A stretch of DNA of 64,000 nucleotides from Nostoc linckia FACHB-104 (GTDB lineage Bacteria > Cyanobacteriota > Cyanobacteriia > Cyanobacteriales > Nostocaceae), in assembly GCF_014696615.1 (NCBI RefSeq), contig NZ_JACJQJ010000014.1, forward strand, positions 1-64,000. The letters are read 5' to 3'. Below, piece by piece: positions 35,994-47,306 of this stretch. Below the pieces are notes generated by a model. It saw nothing but the letters and a program-made list of their open reading frames with translations. It did not search any database and was not told the origin of the DNA. Both the position numbers and the translations under genes were made by a program. How positions within the stretch are numbered: position 1 is the stretch's first letter; the number at the start of each line of letters is the position of its first letter.

Positions 35994-36968
35994 ATGGATA
36001 TCAAACATGGCTTCTTAGGCACAGTTGGTAACACACCTCTGATTCGCCTCAACAGCTTTAGTGAAGAAACGGGGTGCGAAATTTTAGCTAAAGCCGAATT
36101 TCTCAATCCTGGTGGTTCCGTGAAAGACCGGGCTGCACTGTATATTATTGAAGACGCAGAAAAGAAAGGTTTACTCAAGCCTGGTGGTACAGTAGTTGAA
36201 GGTACAGCTGGTAATACTGGCATTGGCTTGGCGCATATTTGCAATGCTAAAGGTTACAAATGCCTCATTATTATTCCTGATACCCAATCTCAAGAAAAGA
36301 TAGACGCACTCACAACACTAGGTGCAGAAGTTCGTCCGGTTCCCGCTGTTCCCTACAAAGACCCCAACAACTATGTAAGGCTATCTGGCAGAATTGCGGC
36401 GGAGTTAGACAACGCGATTTGGGCAAACCAATTTGATAATTTAGCTAACCGCAATGCTCATTATGAAACCACAGGGCCAGAAATTTGGGCACAAACAGAC
36501 GGTAAAGTTGACGGTTGGGTAGCTGCAACCGGTACTGGTGGGACATTTGCTGGTGTCGCACTTTACCTAAAAGAAAAAAATCCAGCGGTGAAATGCGTTG
36601 TTGCTGACCCCCTTGGTAGCGGACTTTACAGCTACATTAAAACAGGTGAAATCAAGATGGAAGGTAATTCCATCACCGAAGGTATTGGTAACAGTCGCAT
36701 CACAGCCAATATGGAAGGCGCACCAGCAGATGATGCAATCCAGATAGATGATCAGGAAGCTTTGCGAGTAGTTTACCAATTGCTGAGAAAAGATGGTTTG
36801 TTAATGGGTGGTTCCACAGGTATTAATGTGGCTGCGGCTGTTGCATTAGCCAAGCAGTTAGGCCCAGGACACACCATCGTTACCATTCTCTGTGACAGTG
36901 GTTCCCGCTATCAGTCGCGCATATTTAACCGCGAATGGCTGGCTGCTAAAGGGCTTTCCGTAGATTAG
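35994..36968 (+). CDS. cysK: Cysteine synthase A (O-acetylserine sulfhydrylase)
   Basis: This PLP enzyme makes cysteine from O-acetylserine and sulfide. The cofactor lysine is Lys44 in NPGGSVKDR. The substrate loop reads [11 protein letters not shown], a variant of the textbook EPTSGNTGIG. The PLP-phosphate loop is [10 protein letters not shown], and the C-terminus has [11 protein letters not shown] and [10 protein letters not shown]. At 324 aa it has no regulatory CBS domain. The variant substrate loop leaves a cystathionine-beta-synthase-like or alternative donor preference possible. Two tandem palindromes follow it. Confidence 0.92.
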   Translation: MDIKHGFLGTVGNTPLIRLNSFSEETGCEILAKAEFLNPGGSVKDRAALYIIEDAEKKGLLKPGGTVVEGTAGNTGIGLAHICNAKGYKCLIIIPDTQSQEKIDALTTLGAEVRPVPAVPYKDPNNYVRLSGRIAAELDNAIWANQFDNLANRNAHYETTGPEIWAQTDGKVDGWVAATGTGGTFAGVALYLKEKNPAVKCVVADPLGSGLYSYIKTGEIKMEGNSITEGIGNSRITANMEGAPADDAIQIDDQEALRVVYQLLRKDGLLMGGSTGINVAAAVALAKQLGPGHTIVTILCDSGSRYQSRIFNREWLAAKGLSVD

Positions 36969-36977
36969 TTAAAAATT

Positions 36978-37030
36978 GTAGAGACGCGATTCATCGCGTC
37001 TGTTAGAGAGACGTGATTCATCGCGTCTGT
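36978..37030. repeat. Two tandem near-identical hairpins after cysK
   Basis: Units agacgcgattcatcgcgtct (36982-37001) and agacgtgattcatcgcgtct (37009-37028) each fold into a 9-bp stem with a two-base loop. They may terminate cysK transcription and also belong to a dispersed palindrome family. Confidence 0.75.
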
Positions 37031-37047
37031 TCAAAAATCTTATTTAT

Positions 37048-37075
37048 TTTTGAATTTTGAATTTTGAATTTTGAA
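37048..37075. repeat. Tandem heptamer attttga, about four units
   Basis: Same heptamer as at 28113-28140. It ends in ttgaattgatttgtcccc, and an identical ending is present near 44078-44097. Confidence 0.75.
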
Positions 37076-37088
37076 TTGATTTGTCCCC

Positions 37089-37418
37089 ATGTCAAATACT
37101 ACTCAGCCACAGTTCCCCACCATAGATCCTGCTGCTGTGCCAAAATGCGTGCGGGTGTGTCAAAACCGCACTTGTAAAAAACAAGGCGCAGCAGATGTGT
37201 TAGCTGCTTTTGCGGCTTTACCTGTTCCCGGTGTCATCGTTACACCTAGCGGCTGTTTGGGACAATGTGGTAATGGGCCGATGGTACTGGTATTACCTGA
37301 GATGGTCTGGTATAGCCGAGTTCAACCAAGCGAAGTACCTCTATTGGTAGAACAACACTTAATAGGTGATCAAAGAGTCAAGCAGATGCTTTATTATCGG
37401 TTTCATCCCCAGGGATAA
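37089..37418 (+). CDS. Thioredoxin-like [2Fe-2S] ferredoxin domain protein
   Basis: A 109-aa single-domain protein with the cysteine pattern of thioredoxin-fold ferredoxins. The first cluster is CVRVCQNRTC (Cys20, Cys24, Cys29) and the second is GCLGQCGNGP (Cys56, Cys60). Four of these should hold a 2Fe-2S cluster; the fifth is extra. The domain is related to the NuoE/HoxE fold, and an electron-carrier role is inferred. Its end overlaps an upstream extension of the next frame, but the next gene's real start lies 55 bp beyond its stop. Confidence 0.9.
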   Translation: MSNTTQPQFPTIDPAAVPKCVRVCQNRTCKKQGAADVLAAFAALPVPGVIVTPSGCLGQCGNGPMVLVLPEMVWYSRVQPSEVPLLVEQHLIGDQRVKQMLYYRFHPQG

Positions 37419-37473
37419 ACCTGTTTTAAAAATATCAAGTCTGCACTCTTTGTTGACTGAAGTGAGGAAGCCA

Positions 37474-38304
37474 ATGAACATTCAACAGCTACGTCAATCA
37501 TTGAAAATGAAGTGGCTGAGTTACTACGAACAAAACCGGCCCTGGTTAGTAAAAATGCGGATTTGGGCTACTTATGATGGTCTGCGGCGACCTTCATCTG
37601 GTTTTATGTTGGCTACTCTGTCTGTGTTAGAACCAGAGTTTTATCAGATACTTGGTTTTATTATGGAACTCAATAATAACCCTGATCAAATAATTAGGGC
37701 ATTGGGTCTGAACTTCAATCCTGATGAAGAGTTAGATTTAATTATTAGAGAGGATTCTATTGTTTCTGACCAATTTTCTGCTGAGCCTTTAGAGGAAATT
37801 CAGGATAAATTGCAGCCTGTATTATTAGCTACTGAGAATTTAGCAGTTACTTCCGAATCTCCGACGCGGGTATTAAATTCCGAACCGTTCCTGAGCGATC
37901 GCACTCCCACAAAAATTGCTGTACCATCTTTTACAACTAATAGCGTAGTTCGCGATCGCCAACCGGAATCATCGGTTGCAGTGGCTACGGCGGTGAGTCG
38001 AGAGTCTCATGCTACAACGCTAGTTGCTGAAAAACCCACAGAGGAGATTTTACCTGAACAGCAACCAGAGCGATCGCAACTCCAGCCTACCTACTTATCT
38101 GTCAATGAAAAAACATTGCAATCTCTTGGTGTGACTATCAAGCGTCCTAGCAACGGTAAATCCCTGAACGTGCAATTACCACCTATACCCAAGAAAGTCA
38201 AGCTTTCACATCCTAGTAATGCTACTACTGTCTCTTCTTGGGTGGATGAGTTCTGTCAAGGTGCTGATTGGAACCCAGAGGAAGCTATTTTTATTCATTT
38301 TTGA
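37474..38304 (+). CDS. Conserved cyanobacterial protein, DUF5331-like (276 aa)
   Basis: The N-terminal ~110 residues form a well-structured domain (MNIQQLRQSLKMKWLSYYEQNRPWLVKM ... RPSSGFMLATLSVLEPE in two blocks). A long low-complexity linker and a short conserved-looking tail (SSWVDEFCQGADWNPEEAIFIHF) follow. I recall such proteins as cyanobacterial DUF5331, of unknown function. The frame is open 36 codons further upstream, overlapping the ferredoxin gene. The ATG here has a good TGAGGAAG ribosome site and starts the conserved domain, so it is chosen. It may be co-transcribed with the ferredoxin. Confidence 0.8.
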   Translation: MNIQQLRQSLKMKWLSYYEQNRPWLVKMRIWATYDGLRRPSSGFMLATLSVLEPEFYQILGFIMELNNNPDQIIRALGLNFNPDEELDLIIREDSIVSDQFSAEPLEEIQDKLQPVLLATENLAVTSESPTRVLNSEPFLSDRTPTKIAVPSFTTNSVVRDRQPESSVAVATAVSRESHATTLVAEKPTEEILPEQQPERSQLQPTYLSVNEKTLQSLGVTIKRPSNGKSLNVQLPPIPKKVKLSHPSNATTVSSWVDEFCQGADWNPEEAIFIHF

Positions 38305-38307
38305 AAG

Positions 38308-41300
38308 TCAAGAATGAAGACTGATGGGAATTTGGACTGTGAACTCAGTTCCGTGATCTAACTCAGACCACACATTTAAGCTACCACCATGTTTTTCTAC
38401 TACAATTTGACGAGCGATCGCCAATCCCAATCCTGTACCTTTACCCACAGCTTTGGTAGTGAATAAGTGGTCAAAAATTTTCTCTTGTACCTCTTCTGTC
38501 ATCCCTTTACCATTATCGCGGATACAAATCTGTACCTGGTTTGATACAACTTCAGTGCGAATAGTAATTTTTTGGGGATTTGCTTCCAGTTCTTGGAAGG
38601 ATTGAGTTTGTGCAATTTCGTCAAACATATCAATAGCATTTGCCAGGATATTCATAAATACCTGGTTTAACTGTCCAGGAAAGCATTCTATTGGGGGTAA
38701 ATCTCCAAAGTCTGGGATGACTTGAATCGCGGGACGGTGTTCGTTAGCTTTGAGGCGATATTTCAAAATTAACAACGTGCTATCGAGTCCTTCATGAAGA
38801 TTGGCACTGATTTTGTATTCGGTATCAGCACGGGAGAAGGTACGGAGGCTATTGCTGATATTTGTGATCCGATGGGTTGCGCCTTTCATCGAATCGAATA
38901 ACTTTGGTAAGTCTGCCAAAAGAAATTGCAAGTCGATATCTTCGGCATTGTCTTGAATTGCCTCTACTGGGTGGGGATAGTACTCTTGATAAAGAGCTAA
39001 ATGTCCCAGTAAATCTTGTACGTAATCTTGGCCATTGCTAATACTGCCATTGAGGAAGCCGATAGGATTGTTGATTTCATGGGCGACACCTGCAACCAAA
39101 TTTCCTAAAGATGCCATTTTCTCGCTTTGGACAATTTGCAATTGCGACTGTTCAAGCTGCCGGACGTAGGTTTTTGCCTGTTGATAGAGGCGGGCATTTT
39201 CTAGAGAAATGGCAGCTTGAGTACAGAGGGAGTTGAGAATTAGAAGGCGATCGCTGGTGAAAACTCCACTGGCGCGGCGGTTTTTTAGGTATAAAATCCC
39301 AATCAGATGACCGTGATTAAGCAGTGGTAAACATAGAATACTCTTGGGTTGGCGTTGTCTGAGGTAGTCATCAATTACGGGTAAATCGGTTTTGAGTTCA
39401 TCAATGACCACAGTTTCTTGTGTATTTTTCACATACTGAATTAATTTCACCGGAATATGGGGATTATTGGTGAGCGGTTCAGCAAAAAGTTGTACATCAT
39501 CAGGTGTGGCGCTCGCTCGCACTTGCCATTCTGCGGTTTCATTGGGGAGGATCAACACACAGCGATCGCCTCCCGAATTTTGGAGAATAATTTGGGTGAG
39601 TTCCTGTAGTAGCTCATCCAGTTGAATGCTTCTAGACAGGGCTTGAGAAGCTTTGAGGATAGTGGCAAAGTCGAGAGCTTGATTGATGCTGTTACTACTG
39701 GAACTATGATGAGTGCCGTTATGAACCGATACCCCAGGCGCAGCAATGGTCATCAGCGTCCTCAACCCATCAGCCGATGTTGCTGTTTGTTGCAATATGG
39801 GGCGCAGCAATTCAGGATAGTGAGTTTCTAAATCGGCAACCTTGGCTTTAGCACCCCAGCGACTGTAACAGTAGTAAGCTTCTTGTATGTAGCCTGCGGC
39901 GAATTTATCTTTACCCCAATTGAGATAAAATTTGGCAGCAAGTTCGTTGGCTAGGGCTTCATCTTGGATAAAGCCGTTAGTTTTGGCACTGAAAATAGCG
40001 CGATCGTAAGCTTCCATAGCATCAGTTTTATTGTCGAGTACTCGGTATTGTTCTGCCTCAAGTAGTTCACAACGGTGCTGATGATTTACTGGCGATAGAG
40101 TTGCCCAATGATGTAATTGCTCTTGATGTTGTTTGACTTTGATGAGGATAGATTGACGTTCTGCTGCTGGCGTAATTTCCGCACATTGGGCTAGTTGAAT
40201 CAGCGCGTCAAACCAACAATAGAGGGGAACCATAAACATACCTGTACCCCCATCTAGATACTTAGCTGTTTCCGCAGAGGTTTGCATAGCTTTTTTGTTC
40301 TTGCCAAAGATGTAATAAAGAATGCTTTGGTTAAAGAACCAGAAAAATAATGCTGTGCGTTGATTGGTTGCTTGTAGTTGAGGAAGAGATTGTTCTTGGT
40401 TAAATATTTCGCCAGTGAGGATGTAGGGTATTGCCGTCTGTCCTAGTAAATTCAGGGCAGTTTGTTGATAAATTTCTTGGAATGGCAAACAGAATGCTAG
40501 CTTATACTGAATCATGGTTTGGCGATAAGCTTCAATTGTTTGAACTATTTCTGTTAAGTTCTGCCCTTCATGATAAGCATAACCACAATAACCAAAAGCA
40601 TTCCAACCTAGTGCTTCCATGTCTCCAGTTTCCAGACTAGCGTGATAGGCTGTCTGCAAGCGAGGAACTAACTCGCCTAAACCGATTTTCCCATGCTTAA
40701 TGTAAGCATGAACCACATACCAAGAACGACCTTTGAACGATTTTGCTTGGAATTTTTCCAATAAACCTAATGCCAATTCGCCAAACTCGTATCCATTGGT
40801 AATATCGCCCATGATGCCACATAGGATGAGACCATAGTCGCCATAAGCAAATATTGAGACAGGGGCATTGCCTGATTTGATGGATAGTTCAACTTGCTCG
40901 AAAATCAGCAACAGCATTAAGTTCGGCGATACAACATAGGCTGCAGGTGTTAAAACCGTCAGCATATTCATCGCCGCCAGAAGATGGGGGTCAGACATGG
41001 TTGGTAAATCGAGCAAACTCTGGGGCGGTTTGTCAATCCATAGCGATCGCGATCGCTCATATGCTGCTCGAATATCTTCCTCGGTTGGTGGCTCGGGAAA
41101 TTCAATACCTAACTCTTTTAAAACCTGTAACCCAATATTGAGCGAATCCAGCATTTGTCCTTGGGCTTTGGCTCCCATAATCCGACTTTGCTGAACTTTG
41201 ATGGTATCGAGCAAGTTTTTAGCCTGTTGCAGAACTAAATCAGCCCACTTTTCCATCTGCTCAAAATCGGTATTCAGATAGCTGGCTTCGGCAATTTCTT

Positions 41301-43713
41301 CATGCAGTGCCAAAGATAGGGAATAGTGGCTCTCCCAAGCTGTTTTCGGTAATAACTCTATTCCGGTAGACAAATAGGCGATCGCTGCTTCATAGGCGGT
41401 AGATGTCTTTGCTTTTCGCCCTGCTTCCAGGTTTAACTGGACTAAATCTTCTCGTTCTTGGGGTGGTGAAATTAATGCTCTACCGATATTCAAATGATTG
41501 ACGATTTTAAATAATCGTTCTTCGCGTTCGCTGTTTGCAGACTTCTGAAGCAATAACTGCCCAATTTTCAGGTGAGTTGTCTGTTTTTGCGCTTCTGGGA
41601 TTAATGAGTAAGCAGCTTGTTGGACGCGATCGTGCAGAAAACGATAATTGAGGGTTTCTGGTGGGGTGTGCTGTGTTGCTTGAGTTTCTGACAAATAGAA
41701 TTTGTACAGATCGCTTTGGGGCAAAATCAACCCTTCCTGTAACGCTTTCCACAGATCTGTTGCCACTTCTGTTTGAGATTGCTGCGAAACGATCGCCAAT
41801 GTGATTAAATCAAACTGTGTTCCAATACAAGCCGCTAGTTTTAAAATTTCTTGGGTTGCTGGCGGTAGCTTTTGCAATTGCTGCGCCATCAATTCGACCA
41901 CATCATCAGTCAAAGCCGCATCTTGCACTTGTACAATATCACACTGCCAATGCCCTGCATCCAAGTCAAAGGTAATTAACTGGTCTTGATGTAATGCTTT
42001 GAGAAACTGGGTAGCAAAGAAGGGATTACCCTGGGTTTTCTGCATTACCAGTTCTGTTAAAGGTTGCACTACCGATGGGGGAGCATGAAGGGTATCAGCA
42101 ATCAGGTGATTCAGGCTGGTAAAATTCAGGGGTTGCAGGGTGATGGTGTGGATGATTGCCCCAGTTTTTTCCATACCACTGAGAGTTAACATCAATGGGT
42201 GAGCGGTAAAAACTTCATTATCCCGATACGCCCCTAACAGTAATAAACAGCCCGTTTGCGACTCAGACATTAACACCTGAATCAAATTCAGTGAAGCCGA
42301 ATCTGCCCACTGCAAATCATCTACAAACATCACTAACGGGTGTTCGGGGGTGGTAAAGACTTGAATGAACCGATGAAACGACAAATTAAACCGATTTTGG
42401 GCTGCTGTTCCTGATAATTCCGGTGCTGGGGGTTGCACTCCAATAATCCGCTCCAGTTCGGGAATCAGTTCCATAATCACTTGGGCATTTTCTCCCAGTG
42501 CTTCTAGAATCTGGAATTTCCAAGTCTGCAATTGGCTATCACTTTCACTGAGTAATTGCCCCATTAAGTCCCGGAAGGCTTGCACAAACGCAGAAAAAGG
42601 CACATTCCGATTAAATTGGTCAAACTTGCCTTTAATGAAGTAACCCCGTTGTTTGACAATAGGCTTATGCACTTCATTGACCACGGCTGTTTTCCCAATA
42701 CCCGAAAAACCAGCCACCAGCATCATTTCTGATGACCCTTGGGTAACTCGCTCAAAAGCATCCAATAATACCTGAACTTCGGTTTCTCTGCCGTAGAGCT
42801 TTTCGGGAATGAGAAAGCGATCGCACAAATCCCTCTGTCCCAGATCAAACTCTGCAATTGACCCAGTTTCTTGCCACTGCTTTAAACAATGTGCCAAATC
42901 ATGCTTGAGTCCCAAGGAACTTTGATAGCGCTCTTCAGCATTTTTCGCCATCAGTTTAGCGACAATTGCCCCCAAAATTGGCGGCACAGCAGTATTTACT
43001 TCATGGATAGATGTAGCAATTTTAGCGATGTGACAATGCACCAATTCTAAGGGGTCGTCGGCAACGAAGGGTAAGCGACCTGTGAGTAATTGATACAGGG
43101 TGACACCGAGAGCATAAAAATCACTGCGGTAATCGATACCGCGATTCATTCGTCCCGTTTGTTCGGGGGCCAGATAAGCTAAGGTTCCTTCTAAGGTGTT
43201 GGGGTTTTGGATTTCCTGGGTTTCTTTTGGCAATACCGAAGCAATGCTAAAGTCTATCAGTTTAACTTGCTGGGATTCTGGATGAATCAAGATGTTGGCG
43301 GGTTTAATATCTTTGTGGATAACTCGATGTTGGTGAAGTTCGTGGAGGATGTCAGCCAGTTGAATAAAAATTCCTAAGGTTTCTGCTAAATCTAATGGCT
43401 GTCGCTGAAGATATGTTTCCAGGGATATACCACCCCAATCAGCCATGATGAGGGCATAGCCATTAGCAAATGGCTCTAGGCTTAGGGGTTGAATAATTCC
43501 AGTGATGGGCAGATTTTTGGCGATCGCATACTGATTGCGAAAATGCACCAATTCCCCAAAGGTGGGATACTCTCGTTGCAGCACCTTAATGACAACGGGT
43601 AATCTCTGGCTGTCTTGTATTGCTCTATACACTGTTGTCCGCGAACCATGATATATTTGCTCAGTCATGGTGTAGCCTGAAATTGCCGGAAATTGAGGTG
43701 CTGCGGATGTCAT
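38308..43713 (-). CDS. Hybrid Ser/Thr kinase - AAA ATPase - GAF - histidine kinase (1801 aa)
   Basis: A cytosolic multi-domain signalling giant. The N-terminal protein kinase has VIK (Lys43), HKDIKPAN (Asp135) and DFS in place of DFG (Asp154). An AAA/orc-type ATPase follows, with P-loop GFSGIGKT (335-342) and FVDDLQWAD as Walker B. Next come about 700 residues of helical TPR-like sequence and a GAF domain (about 1370-1510). The histidine kinase has phospho-acceptor His1545 in [12 protein letters not shown] and the ATP lid [16 protein letters not shown]. This is the architecture of cyanobacterial HstK-type kinases. No response regulator is adjacent. The DFS variant is common in the family and does not prove inactivity. 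Confidence 0.95.
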   Translation of the reverse strand: MTSAAPQFPAISGYTMTEQIYHGSRTTVYRAIQDSQRLPVVIKVLQREYPTFGELVHFRNQYAIAKNLPITGIIQPLSLEPFANGYALIMADWGGISLETYLQRQPLDLAETLGIFIQLADILHELHQHRVIHKDIKPANILIHPESQQVKLIDFSIASVLPKETQEIQNPNTLEGTLAYLAPEQTGRMNRGIDYRSDFYALGVTLYQLLTGRLPFVADDPLELVHCHIAKIATSIHEVNTAVPPILGAIVAKLMAKNAEERYQSSLGLKHDLAHCLKQWQETGSIAEFDLGQRDLCDRFLIPEKLYGRETEVQVLLDAFERVTQGSSEMMLVAGFSGIGKTAVVNEVHKPIVKQRGYFIKGKFDQFNRNVPFSAFVQAFRDLMGQLLSESDSQLQTWKFQILEALGENAQVIMELIPELERIIGVQPPAPELSGTAAQNRFNLSFHRFIQVFTTPEHPLVMFVDDLQWADSASLNLIQVLMSESQTGCLLLLGAYRDNEVFTAHPLMLTLSGMEKTGAIIHTITLQPLNFTSLNHLIADTLHAPPSVVQPLTELVMQKTQGNPFFATQFLKALHQDQLITFDLDAGHWQCDIVQVQDAALTDDVVELMAQQLQKLPPATQEILKLAACIGTQFDLITLAIVSQQSQTEVATDLWKALQEGLILPQSDLYKFYLSETQATQHTPPETLNYRFLHDRVQQAAYSLIPEAQKQTTHLKIGQLLLQKSANSEREERLFKIVNHLNIGRALISPPQEREDLVQLNLEAGRKAKTSTAYEAAIAYLSTGIELLPKTAWESHYSLSLALHEEIAEASYLNTDFEQMEKWADLVLQQAKNLLDTIKVQQSRIMGAKAQGQMLDSLNIGLQVLKELGIEFPEPPTEEDIRAAYERSRSLWIDKPPQSLLDLPTMSDPHLLAAMNMLTVLTPAAYVVSPNLMLLLIFEQVELSIKSGNAPVSIFAYGDYGLILCGIMGDITNGYEFGELALGLLEKFQAKSFKGRSWYVVHAYIKHGKIGLGELVPRLQTAYHASLETGDMEALGWNAFGYCGYAYHEGQNLTEIVQTIEAYRQTMIQYKLAFCLPFQEIYQQTALNLLGQTAIPYILTGEIFNQEQSLPQLQATNQRTALFFWFFNQSILYYIFGKNKKAMQTSAETAKYLDGGTGMFMVPLYCWFDALIQLAQCAEITPAAERQSILIKVKQHQEQLHHWATLSPVNHQHRCELLEAEQYRVLDNKTDAMEAYDRAIFSAKTNGFIQDEALANELAAKFYLNWGKDKFAAGYIQEAYYCYSRWGAKAKVADLETHYPELLRPILQQTATSADGLRTLMTIAAPGVSVHNGTHHSSSSNSINQALDFATILKASQALSRSIQLDELLQELTQIILQNSGGDRCVLILPNETAEWQVRASATPDDVQLFAEPLTNNPHIPVKLIQYVKNTQETVVIDELKTDLPVIDDYLRQRQPKSILCLPLLNHGHLIGILYLKNRRASGVFTSDRLLILNSLCTQAAISLENARLYQQAKTYVRQLEQSQLQIVQSEKMASLGNLVAGVAHEINNPIGFLNGSISNGQDYVQDLLGHLALYQEYYPHPVEAIQDNAEDIDLQFLLADLPKLFDSMKGATHRITNISNSLRTFSRADTEYKISANLHEGLDSTLLILKYRLKANEHRPAIQVIPDFGDLPPIECFPGQLNQVFMNILANAIDMFDEIAQTQSFQELEANPQKITIRTEVVSNQVQICIRDNGKGMTEEVQEKIFDHLFTTKAVGKGTGLGLAIARQIVVEKHGGSLNVWSELDHGTEFTVQIPISLHS

Positions 43714-44105
43714 AGCCTGGGGATTAATAATTGCTTGAGGAGATGATTGCTGTTATTAAAATTCCCAAAAATATCAGTAATCTAACAATTTTAGTAGAGT
43801 GCTATCAGCGAAATTATGCAGCGAAGTGTGTGGCTATGTATAAAAATAATTTCTGATTTTTAGCCGAGATGATTTAGATTTCTTAGAAAAAATAATGAAG
43901 TATTTAATATTAGTTATCAGAATATTTGTCAGTAGATAAATCGTGGTAAATCAGCAGAGATCCTCAGACTTGATCATAAACATCAAGCTTATCTCACGGT
44001 TATTTGTCATTTGGTAATTGGTAATAGGTAATAGGTAATTGGTAAGAGGGAACAGGGAACAGTGTATTCTTTTGAATTTTGAATTGATTTGTCCCCAATC
44101 CCAGC
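43714..44105. other. Spacer upstream of the hybrid kinase
   Basis: AT-rich, with a ggtaatt/ggtaata tandem heptamer tract at 44012-44048 and a gaattttgaattgatttgtcccc unit shared with 37060-37090. No gene was seen. Confidence 0.6.
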
Positions 44106-44837
44106 CTAATTTTCAACTGTAGATAAACCTAACTCACTAGCTTGTTCGCAACAACAACCCGCAACTCCATCTGTGGGATGTATCTTTGGGGTAACTAAAG
44201 GTATTTGAGACAACAAGGAAGATGAAGTTAATTGCCCTTGTAAAGTCGAGACATTTAAGTCTTTGATTAACCCTGTTTTGATGTCTAGTACCCAACCATG
44301 AATTGTTGGGGCGTTTTCTTCATGGAGTGCTTTCCGCACAATGGGAGTGTGGTAGAGATTTTTTACCTGCGCTAGGACGTTAATTTCTGCTAAAAAATTC
44401 AGACGCGCTTCTCTGGTTGGTAAAGCATCAATCTCGTTTTGGTTTTGCAGATAGAGTTCCCGAATGGGATTTACCCAGTTATCAATAATGCCAGTGGTTC
44501 TTCCCTCTAACGCTGCTTTAATTCCACCGCAATCGTAGTGTCCACAAACAATGATGTGTTCCACATGAAGATGACAAATCGCATACTCTAAAACAGCTAA
44601 GAAGTTTAAATCTGTAAGTGAAACTTGATTAGCAATATTGCGATGGACAAACAACTCTCCGGGTTCTGTGCGGGTAAAGTTGGTGAGGGGTAAACGACTG
44701 TCAGAACAACCTAAGTACAAAAAAGGAGGTTTTTGCCCATTTGACAGCTTATTAAAGTAATTTGCGTCTACAGCTAGTTTTTCTGCAACCCAAGACTGAT
44801 TATTACTCAGGAGTTCATCAATGGTGTGATATTTCAT
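44106..44837 (-). CDS. Beta-class carbonic anhydrase
   Basis: A zinc enzyme interconverting CO2 and bicarbonate. Zinc ligands and the active dyad are visible as LGCSDSRL (Cys44, Asp46, Arg48) and CGHYDCGG (His100, Cys103). GELFVHRNIANQV is the typical following loop. The C-terminus adds an unusual GVAGCCCEQASELG cysteine cluster. The frame also opens with a TTG one codon earlier; the ATG is used. At 243 aa it is similar to cyanobacterial beta-CAs, but I cannot say whether it is carboxysomal (CcaA) or extracytoplasmic; no signal peptide is seen. It is monocistronic. Confidence 0.94.
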   Translation of the reverse strand: MKYHTIDELLSNNQSWVAEKLAVDANYFNKLSNGQKPPFLYLGCSDSRLPLTNFTRTEPGELFVHRNIANQVSLTDLNFLAVLEYAICHLHVEHIIVCGHYDCGGIKAALEGRTTGIIDNWVNPIRELYLQNQNEIDALPTREARLNFLAEINVLAQVKNLYHTPIVRKALHEENAPTIHGWVLDIKTGLIKDLNVSTLQGQLTSSSLLSQIPLVTPKIHPTDGVAGCCCEQASELGLSTVEN

Positions 44838-45046
44838 CAATGATTGATTAAATCTATGATATGCATTGTATTTTATCTATATATATATTTGTAGTTTCTT
44901 CAACAATCCCAAACAATCTTCTGCTAAAAAAATTTACGAAATTGAAGCTGAGAGCATTTTTTTCTCCCTAATTGACAAATATTCTAAAGGGATGAGAGTT
45001 TTTCCCATCCCTTCACAAATAATCCCTGAATTGATAGGCAACAGTT

Positions 45047-46624
45047 TCAACTTTGGGAACCAAGGTCGATGCGCTTTTCTACTTCTGCGAATCTTTCTTG
45101 TGCTTCTTGTTCGCTATAGAGAAGGGAGACGACAATCCCTACAATAAATGCTAGGGGAATAGTCACCAAGCCAGGATTTTTTAAGGGGAAAGGTGCTGTC
45201 GCGTGTTTGAGGATTGTGACTTGGATGGTGGGAGAGAAATAAATCAGCACTAAAGAAGAGAGGGTTCCTACTAACATACTGGCTACAGCACCGTTAGTAG
45301 TGAAGCGTCGCCACAGCATTGATAATAGTAAGGCGGGGAAGTTGGCGCTGGCTGCGATCGCAAATGCTAAACCCACCATGTAAGCTACGTTTTGTCCTTT
45401 AAACAAAATACCTAGCAATATGGCTAATGCACCTAACAGCATTGTGGCACCACGAGCGACTTTTAGCTGTTCTGATTCGTTGGCATGACCGCCGCGCACG
45501 ACATTCACCCACAAATCATGGGACAATGCAGCTGCCCCAGAAAGTGTTAAACCTGCAACTACCGCTAAAATTGTGGCGAAGGAAACAGCCGCAATAAAGC
45601 CTAAAAAGGCATCTCCACCCAAAAATTCAGCTAACATCGGTGCAGCCATGTTACCACCAGTACCAATTTGCTTGATGGCATCTTGACCTACTAATACCAT
45701 TGCCCCAAAACCGAGAATAAAGGTAAGAAGATAGAAAAAGCCAATAAAAGCCGTGGCGTAAGTCACAGAAACCCGTGCTGCTTTGGCATCGGGTACTGTA
45801 TAGAACCGCATGAGAATGTGGGGTAAGCCCGCAGTTCCAAACATTAACGACATCCCCAAAGAAATTGCATCCCAGGGATCGGACACTTGCTTACCTGGGG
45901 CTAATACACCAGAGTATTTGTCAGCAGCGGCGGCGAAGAGATTCAGGGGATTAAAACCAAATTTTGCTAGTACCAAAATCGCTAGCAATATCGTTCCACC
46001 TAACAATAAAACAGCTTTGATAATTTGTACCCAGGTAGTAGCAATCATCCCCCCAAAAATCACATAAGCCATCATCACCCCACCAACGATGACCACGGCT
46101 AATTCATATTCAAAGCCAAATAGTAGTTTAATCAGTTCCCCTGCACCTACCATCTGGGCAATTAAATAAAAACTGATGACTGCTAAGGTACCAATTGCCG
46201 CCGCAATCCGTACAGGTTTTTGCTGTAAGCGATAAGCGACGACATCAGCGAAAGTATATTTACCGAGATTCCTGAGAGGTTCAGCTATGAGAAACATGAC
46301 AATCGGCCAGCCTACCAAAAAGCCGATGGAATAAATTAAGCCGTCAAAGCCATTAAGCGCAACTAACCCAGCAATTCCTAAAAAGCTAGCTGCACTCATA
46401 AAGTCACCAGCTAAAGCTAGCCCATTTTGGAAACCGCTGATATTACCTCCAGCTGTGTAGAAGTGGACGGTGCTTTTAGTCAACTTTGCCGCCCAATAGG
46501 TAATACCGAGGGAAGTCGCCACAAACAATACAAAAAACGCGATCGCCAACGGGTTGAAGTGCCCCAAATTGGTAAGATTATCTACAGCTAGTGGGAAGTT
46601 GTACCACAAACTATTGATGCCCAT
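45047..46624 (-). CDS. actP: Sodium:solute symporter, acetate-permease type
   Basis: This SSS-family permease has about 13-14 membrane helices over 525 aa. The stretch [19 protein letters not shown], then [20 protein letters not shown] in consecutive blocks, closely follows the pattern of bacterial ActP acetate symporters. [33 protein letters not shown] continues it across several motif blocks. It would import acetate or related short acids with Na+. It is the second gene of a pair with a DUF485 protein 47 bp upstream, the normal yjcH-actP order. No acetyl-CoA synthetase gene is next to it. Confidence 0.92.
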   Translation of the reverse strand: MGINSLWYNFPLAVDNLTNLGHFNPLAIAFFVLFVATSLGITYWAAKLTKSTVHFYTAGGNISGFQNGLALAGDFMSAASFLGIAGLVALNGFDGLIYSIGFLVGWPIVMFLIAEPLRNLGKYTFADVVAYRLQQKPVRIAAAIGTLAVISFYLIAQMVGAGELIKLLFGFEYELAVVIVGGVMMAYVIFGGMIATTWVQIIKAVLLLGGTILLAILVLAKFGFNPLNLFAAAADKYSGVLAPGKQVSDPWDAISLGMSLMFGTAGLPHILMRFYTVPDAKAARVSVTYATAFIGFFYLLTFILGFGAMVLVGQDAIKQIGTGGNMAAPMLAEFLGGDAFLGFIAAVSFATILAVVAGLTLSGAAALSHDLWVNVVRGGHANESEQLKVARGATMLLGALAILLGILFKGQNVAYMVGLAFAIAASANFPALLLSMLWRRFTTNGAVASMLVGTLSSLVLIYFSPTIQVTILKHATAPFPLKNPGLVTIPLAFIVGIVVSLLYSEQEAQERFAEVEKRIDLGSQS

Positions 46625-46671
46625 ATTTGATTACAAATTTGAATTTTTGATAGAGAACGAGTGATTGGCGC

Positions 46672-46947
46672 TTACTTACGTGTCAGATTAGCGATGCGAT
46701 CGTCGTATTTAGTATTCGCCCAGCGCACATAAAGAAAAATCAATATCCATGCACAGACAATTACTAATGCCCCTAGCAAAATGCCAAGACTAAGTCCTGG
46801 CAATATTAATGAACCTAATAATGGTTTATTGAATGCAATTAGCAGAATAAAGCCAAAATAAATCACCATCATGGCTCCACTCAGCAACAGCGATACTCGC
46901 CAACGGGCATTAGCAAGAGACTGGAGAGCTTTTTTGCGATCGTCCAT
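46672..46947 (-). CDS. yjcH: DUF485 (YjcH-like) membrane protein
   Basis: A 91-aa protein with two hydrophobic helices (about 17-40 and 50-75) and charged ends. The start MDDRKKALQSLANARWRVSLLLSG resembles DUF485 members across two blocks. It is the standard small partner co-transcribed with ActP; its biochemical function is unknown. The gene directly precedes the symporter on the minus strand. Confidence 0.88.
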   Translation of the reverse strand: MDDRKKALQSLANARWRVSLLLSGAMMVIYFGFILLIAFNKPLLGSLILPGLSLGILLGALVIVCAWILIFLYVRWANTKYDDRIANLTRK

Positions 46948-47306
46948 ATCTTCAGTGAATTTGTTGAGACGATAAGTCCAAATTTTCCCATTGAAGTTGC
47001 TATTTACCTAAGATGCACACAAAAACTTAACGTAAAGAATTTTCATGAATTTTCATTGAGCTTAGATTCTCAGTTTGGTCAATCAATTTTGGATTTTGCA
47101 ATTTAGATTAATCCAATGCATCAATGCAGGGGAATCAATTTTAAATTGCCGATTTTAGATTGAATCCAAAATTTAAAATCTAAAATCTAAAATTCGGTAA
47201 CTATTTACGTATAATCACGCAACAAAATTCCAGAATACCTATCTCACTTCCGTAATCTTGACCTTGAATTTCTTCACCTTCCGTAGTTACTCTGAAGGCA
47301 TAATTT
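46948..47306. other. Divergent spacer between the symporter operon and histidine kinase gene
   Basis: AT-rich, with aaaatct heptamer repeats and an imperfect palindrome (ccgattttagatt ... aatctaaaattcgg) around 47150-47202. It must hold promoters of both flanking units. No gene was seen. Confidence 0.55.
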
